Assembly: GCF_000819565.1 (NCBI RefSeq)
Contig: NZ_CP004393.1
Location: forward strand, 1,798,001 to 1,862,000
Length of the DNA stretch: 64,000 nucleotides
Source of the DNA: Celeribacter indicus
Lineage (GTDB): Bacteria; Pseudomonadota; Alphaproteobacteria; Rhodobacterales; Rhodobacteraceae
Direction: 5' to 3'
Numbering within the stretch: the first letter of the stretch is position 1; the number at the start of each line of letters is the position of its first letter. The notes under the pieces were generated by a model. The model ran no database searches, was not told the DNA's origin, and saw only the letters and a list, made by a program, of their open reading frames with translations. Below are positions 61,015-64,000 of this stretch, piece by piece. A program made the position numbers and the translations under genes.

Positions 61015-61363
61015 TTAGGCAGGGTTTGGCGCCGCATCTGATTGGAAGGTTGTGCCATCGACCCAAATCCGATGCAGTATGACAGCGATGCGGCGTGCGA
61101 GGGCGACCATCGCAACTTTGCGTCCGCGCCGCTGCACGAGTTGGGCTCCCCACGTTCTCAGCCAAGTCGATCGGCCACGCGCCAGCTTTGGTTATACCAC
61201 CCGACACGTCCCGTTCACCGGACTGGTTGCGTGAAGGCGTCAAACCAACCCAGGGTCCGACCCTTTTCGAAGACCGAAAGCGGGCCGGATCATCGACCGC
61301 AGCACGAAATGTCAGTGCTACGACGACACCGATTCCTGGCATCGACATAAGGCGTTGGCAAAC
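61015..61363 (-). pseudogene. IS110-family transposase remnant
   Basis: On the minus strand, LMSMPGIGVVVALTFRAAVD followed by DPARFRSSKRVGPWVGLTPS and RNQSGERDVSGGITKAG is the transposase_20 domain of IS110/IS116 transposases. The frame then breaks; a second frame continues WGAQLVQRRGRKVAMVALAR, then RIAVILHRIWVDGTTF, to a TAA at 61015. The segment between is deleted. It is dead. Confidence 0.8.
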
Positions 61364-62460
61364 CGGATCAGGCACATCATATGCTCCCCAATAATGAAGT
61401 AAGCTTCTTTGTCGTCCGCGAACAAATTCGAAAAATGAATTTGGCACTGAATGTCATTTTCGTCTGCCTCGACGGACAGCCTTGTGCCCTCAAGTGCCAA
61501 ATTATCCTCAAAGGCCGCCATGTCGAGAAATGTGAAGATGTGAATTTTCCCCTTAACAAATCCTTCATAATGCGCGGGCTCTGAAAGAGTTAAAGGATAC
61601 GGGTAATAACAACCCCAAATCTTGTTGGTTTTGATCTGATTGACAGCATTCACCAGAACCCTTGATGAACCAAAGCCACTGAAGAGCACATCGTAGTCTG
61701 GGGTATCCTCTATAATGACGACAACCTTCAGGCACCCATCAACCTCAAAGCTCGTGGAGCCAACCCCGCTTGCTTGTTGGATGGCCGCTTGTAGTTGTCC
61801 AGAGTATGATTTTGGAGGAACTGCAAACTCCGCCCTGAAAGTTGTACCTGGAAGACCTCGAAAACCATCACTGCGATCCAGCGCAAGAAATGTAAAAAGA
61901 GATTTTAACTTCTGTTTTTGGCGTTTGCTTCGGCTGTCTTTCGTCGTGGATGATTTAACCTCAATAGGAACAGGATCACTGTCTCCCAACAGGCAAATAT
62001 CGCCGTAGCGCAGCACGTTTGTGATGTCACATAGTACGGCTGGAATCTTATGCGAGATAGCAGTTTCCAAAAGAGATACCTCTGCAGCGGCGCCGGCCTT
62101 GTCTATGATGAAACCACCAGATTGCTTGGGGTTCACAGTATCCACATCGAAAAAGGTCTGCTTCAATGCAAACCTGTCCACGTAGAGAAACGCCAAGCAA
62201 TCCCCAAGGCACAGAAAATTGTATCGGACGTATTGCCATTCCCGAGGATCCCCATTGTCTCTCTTGGCTCCTCTAATTTCCCTTTCTGCCTCCGAAATCG
62301 CATCAATTAACCGCCTCTGAATCTCAAGAAGTCGTGAGAGGTTGTCCAAGTCCTGAGATAACCCGTGAACCTCGCGATGAATTTCGAATAGCTTGGGATA
62401 GAGACGGTTCTCAGCGGGAGGATCAAAACTGTCAGGCGCTGCATAGGGTGTTTGTCGCAT
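61318..62460 (-). CDS. Nuclease-like protein with PD-(D/E)XK motif, 3' end replaced by IS110 remnant
   Basis: 380 residues in visibly AT-rich sequence. The region RYGDICLLGDSDPVPIEVKS near residues 151-170 carries D, then E-x-K, the arrangement of PD-(D/E)XK nucleases. An N-terminal coiled coil (LSQDLDNLSRLLEIQRRLID) precedes it. Strand-rich sequence with KVVVIIEDTPDYDVLF follows. The last 14 residues (from FANALCRCQ) come from the IS110 remnant, so the native C-terminus is lost. It may be a decayed defence nuclease. I do not recognise the family. Confidence 0.6.
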   Translation of the reverse strand: MRQTPYAAPDSFDPPAENRLYPKLFEIHREVHGLSQDLDNLSRLLEIQRRLIDAISEAEREIRGAKRDNGDPREWQYVRYNFLCLGDCLAFLYVDRFALKQTFFDVDTVNPKQSGGFIIDKAGAAAEVSLLETAISHKIPAVLCDITNVLRYGDICLLGDSDPVPIEVKSSTTKDSRSKRQKQKLKSLFTFLALDRSDGFRGLPGTTFRAEFAVPPKSYSGQLQAAIQQASGVGSTSFEVDGCLKVVVIIEDTPDYDVLFSGFGSSRVLVNAVNQIKTNKIWGCYYPYPLTLSEPAHYEGFVKGKIHIFTFLDMAAFEDNLALEGTRLSVEADENDIQCQIHFSNLFADDKEAYFIIGEHMMCLIRFANALCRCQESVSS

Positions 62461-62674
62461 TGGAAACCTTCACAACGGCGGAGGCACATCGTCCAGCCTC
62501 ATTCTGTCGCTCAAAAATTTTTCGATATCCTTCTTGAGTGTATAGAGACTGGCACAGTATTTCCACCTCGCGCATAGCCGCCATTCGTGCCTACTGCAGC
62601 ATCCGTGACTAAGGGCCCGAAGGAGCCATTTGCCGCGCATCGCGTGAAGGTCGGCAATTGTTGCCGCTACCGAT

Positions 62675-62770
62675 CAGATCGCGCTGACGGCATGATACCT
62701 TACTTTGTTTGAACTTTGATGGCAGATCGCGCTGACGGCATGATACCTTACTTTGTTTGAACTTTGATGG
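62675..62770. repeat. Perfect 48-bp tandem duplication
   Basis: The 48-bp unit starting CAGATCGCGCTGACGGCATG occurs twice back to back (62675-62722, 62723-62770) without mismatch. The right copy contains the last codons and stop of the DUF2285 gene; the left copy repeats them downstream of the stop. Confidence 0.9.
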
Positions 62771-63531
62771 GATAGTGCAGCAGGAGCCGGTAGCCGCCGC
62801 GCATCATCCTGATGCCGTGGGCGACGAGGCGACGCGCCTTGTTCTTGCTCGGATCGCTCTCGAAATCTTCCTTCGTGCCCCGAAAGCCAAGCAGGACTTC
62901 GGCAATGGTGCGATAGCTCTCGCCGCGCAGCCGGGCGTCGAGGGCGCGCAGGGACAGGATATGCCATTGCCGGAGCTGGGCGGGCAAGCTGCGGAAGTCA
63001 GGGCCAGGTGTTCGGCCTTTGAGGGATCGCCAGAAGCGCCGGGCCGCATGGGCGCGAAGCTCCATGAAGTCGTCCAGAGGCAGTTCGACGGCGTAGAACG
63101 CCGCCGCATCCGGCACGGATTGGGACAGCCAGAATTGGTGCTCGACGCCATCCGCCTGCCAGATGCCGTGCCAGCCATCGGCGGCGCGGCGCAAGTCGAG
63201 GCCGTCGATATGGGCGAGAACGACGGTCGGCTGGCTTGTCGTCTCATCCGGTTCGGTTGGCACGAGTTTGACGGCTTGCGGCTGAAACCGGGGTGACCAG
63301 AACAGCGGGTCGCGGTCAGGCGCGGCGTCGGGATCGTGCGGGAAATCGCAAACCCCAGCGTCGGGCGAAGGCTTCCAACTCGGTTGCATCCGGGCGTTTC
63401 GCACGGACGAGAAGCTGGAAATCCTCTCGGTAATCGTCGTTGCGACGCAGATATTCCCAGGCGAAACCGGCGGCAGGGATCGTTCGCGTGTGCTTGTAGG
63501 CCGCCGGCGCCCGCCAATCGATTTTCAGCAT
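62748..63531 (-). pseudogene. DUF6499/DUF2285 element protein, split by a frameshift
   Basis: From ATG 63531 (GAGAGGG 6 nt upstream) the DUF6499 part reads DWRAPAAYKHTRTIPAAGFA, then WEYLRRNDDYREDFQ, and goes out of frame after RRWGLRFP. The neighbouring frame continues HDPDAAPDRDPLFWSPRFQP through a DUF2285 domain (LRQWHILSLRALDARLRGES, then YRTIAEVLLGFRGTKEDFES) to 62748. Removing one base from the CCC run at 63340-63342 (GGG on the plus strand) joins them. Such proteins are HTH regulators common on conjugative elements. Either a real defect or a sequencing error. Confidence 0.8.
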
Positions 63532-63844
63532 GGCGCACCCTCTCTTACTCGTGGGTTCTTGGAAAGACACCCGGAATAAAGAGTTTCGGACTCCACCTAT
63601 GCGGGAAATAGTCTGTATGATCTGAAATGTTGTTCGTATATCCAGAACACTTATAGTTATTTTATTCTTAACAGTGTTTGCGTGCTTTTGCGAGCCGGGC
63701 GCAGCCCGGCGAGCGTGGCCATGTTTTCTGGGCATGGCCACAACGCCGATCCGCGTCGCCGGATCGGCGGAAAATTTGGGAACCATGAAAGCCTGAAAAG
63801 CGGAAAGCCGCGCAACCGGGTTTCCGGCTGCGCGGCTCTGCTGA
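63532..63844. other. Gene-free region with promoter-like AT-rich stretch and hairpins
   Basis: No gene seen. AT-rich sequence around 63600-63680 likely promotes the DUF6499 gene. A GCCGGGC/GCCCGGC hairpin (63694-63710) and a 9-bp perfect inverted repeat GTGGCCATG/CATGGCCAC (63715-63741) follow, then the terminator of the next gene. Confidence 0.55.
63794..63837 (-). terminator. Rho-independent terminator
   Basis: On the minus strand AGCCGCGCA pairs perfectly with TGCGCGGCT (63806-63837), with an inner CCGG-rich stem. It is followed by TTTCCGCTTTT. It lies 8 bp after the TAA at 63845 and ends that gene's transcript. Confidence 0.8.
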
Positions 63845-64000
63845 TTAGGCGGCCTTCTCTAGCAAGGTCTTGGCCTTCGCCTCCAGTTCAAGGCGGCTGT
63901 CCTGATGGGCCTTGCTGCGGGCATGGGCCGTCATGCCCTGCACGAAATCGAAGATGCTTTCCGGCGGGCGGCCTTCCTCCTGCAACACGGTTTCGATGAT
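63845..64000 (-). CDS. C-terminus of an element gene running off the window (possibly DUF932)
   Basis: The last 51 residues are visible: IIETVLQEEGRPPESIFDFV, then QGMTAHARSKAHQDSRLELE and AKAKTLLEKAA, ending in TAA. The pattern resembles the C-terminus of DUF932-type plasmid/element proteins, which often neighbour DUF2285 genes. The upstream part is outside the window, so this is a guess. A terminator follows. Confidence 0.6.
   Translation of the reverse strand: MIETVLQEEGRPPESIFDFVQGMTAHARSKAHQDSRLELEAKAKTLLEKAA

Noticed and set aside
1..64000. CRISPR arrays, rRNA and tRNA genes
   Set aside because: No regularly spaced repeats, no recognisable T-arm sequences and no rRNA-like stretches were noticed on either strand.

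Overview
The window looks like mobile DNA from a high-GC alphaproteobacterium. The phage genes (gene-transfer-agent-type tail, lambda-type portal, protease/capsid fusion, DUF2924 with serine recombinase) suggest the Rhodobacterales. This is an inference from gene content; no rRNA, tRNA or housekeeping gene is present.

Layout. (1) 1-3.5 kb and 62.7-64 kb: minus-strand genes typical of plasmids or integrative elements: a VapBC-type toxin-antitoxin pair, a membrane protein and a frameshifted ParB-like protein on the left; a frameshifted DUF6499/DUF2285 protein and the 3' end of another gene on the right. I read them as two flanks of one element, separated by about 59 kb of inserted material. (2) 3.9-11.7 kb: plus-strand defence cargo: an XRE regulator, then a tightly overlapping operon of type I methylase hsdM, specificity gene hsdS, an SMC/RecF-like ATPase and an HNH nuclease (Septu/PtuAB-like), then a DUF3883 nuclease-like protein and a zinc-ribbon protein. 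No hsdR is adjacent. (3) 11.7-60.7 kb: a nearly complete siphovirus prophage. Its left end has a serine recombinase operon, an XRE/ImmA regulatory pair facing a three-gene operon of unknown function, and an AbiE toxin-antitoxin pair. Then come replication/recombination (Sak4-like ATPase, DUF669, PD-(D/E)XK nuclease, helicase, frameshifted primase, iteron-bearing candidate origin, RuvC-like resolvase), DNA methylases, packaging and head genes, tail genes, a lysis cassette, and the GTA-like distal tail (TIGR02217, TIGR02218, NlpC/P60, megatron).

(4) Inside the prophage tail end, 55.26-59.47 kb, is a foreign block: an intact IS3 element, a doubly truncated hsdR, a Ser/Thr kinase and an RNase-H-like protein. 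The block has removed the 3' end of the tail-fibre gene and the 5' end of a DUF6127 gene. The IS3 has no target duplication, so this is a rearrangement rather than a simple insertion. (5) 60.7-62.5 kb: an IS110 remnant and a nuclease-like gene that the remnant truncates.

The most interesting material is the ImmA/XRE-controlled three-gene operon with two matching operators spaced 63 bp apart, the RNase-H-like/kinase/hsdR operon, the hsdMS-ATPase-HNH operon, and a cytosine methylase whose 3' half reads as recognisable protein in two frames. Three genes (parB, primase, DUF2285) carry single-base frameshifts, which could be decay or sequencing error.
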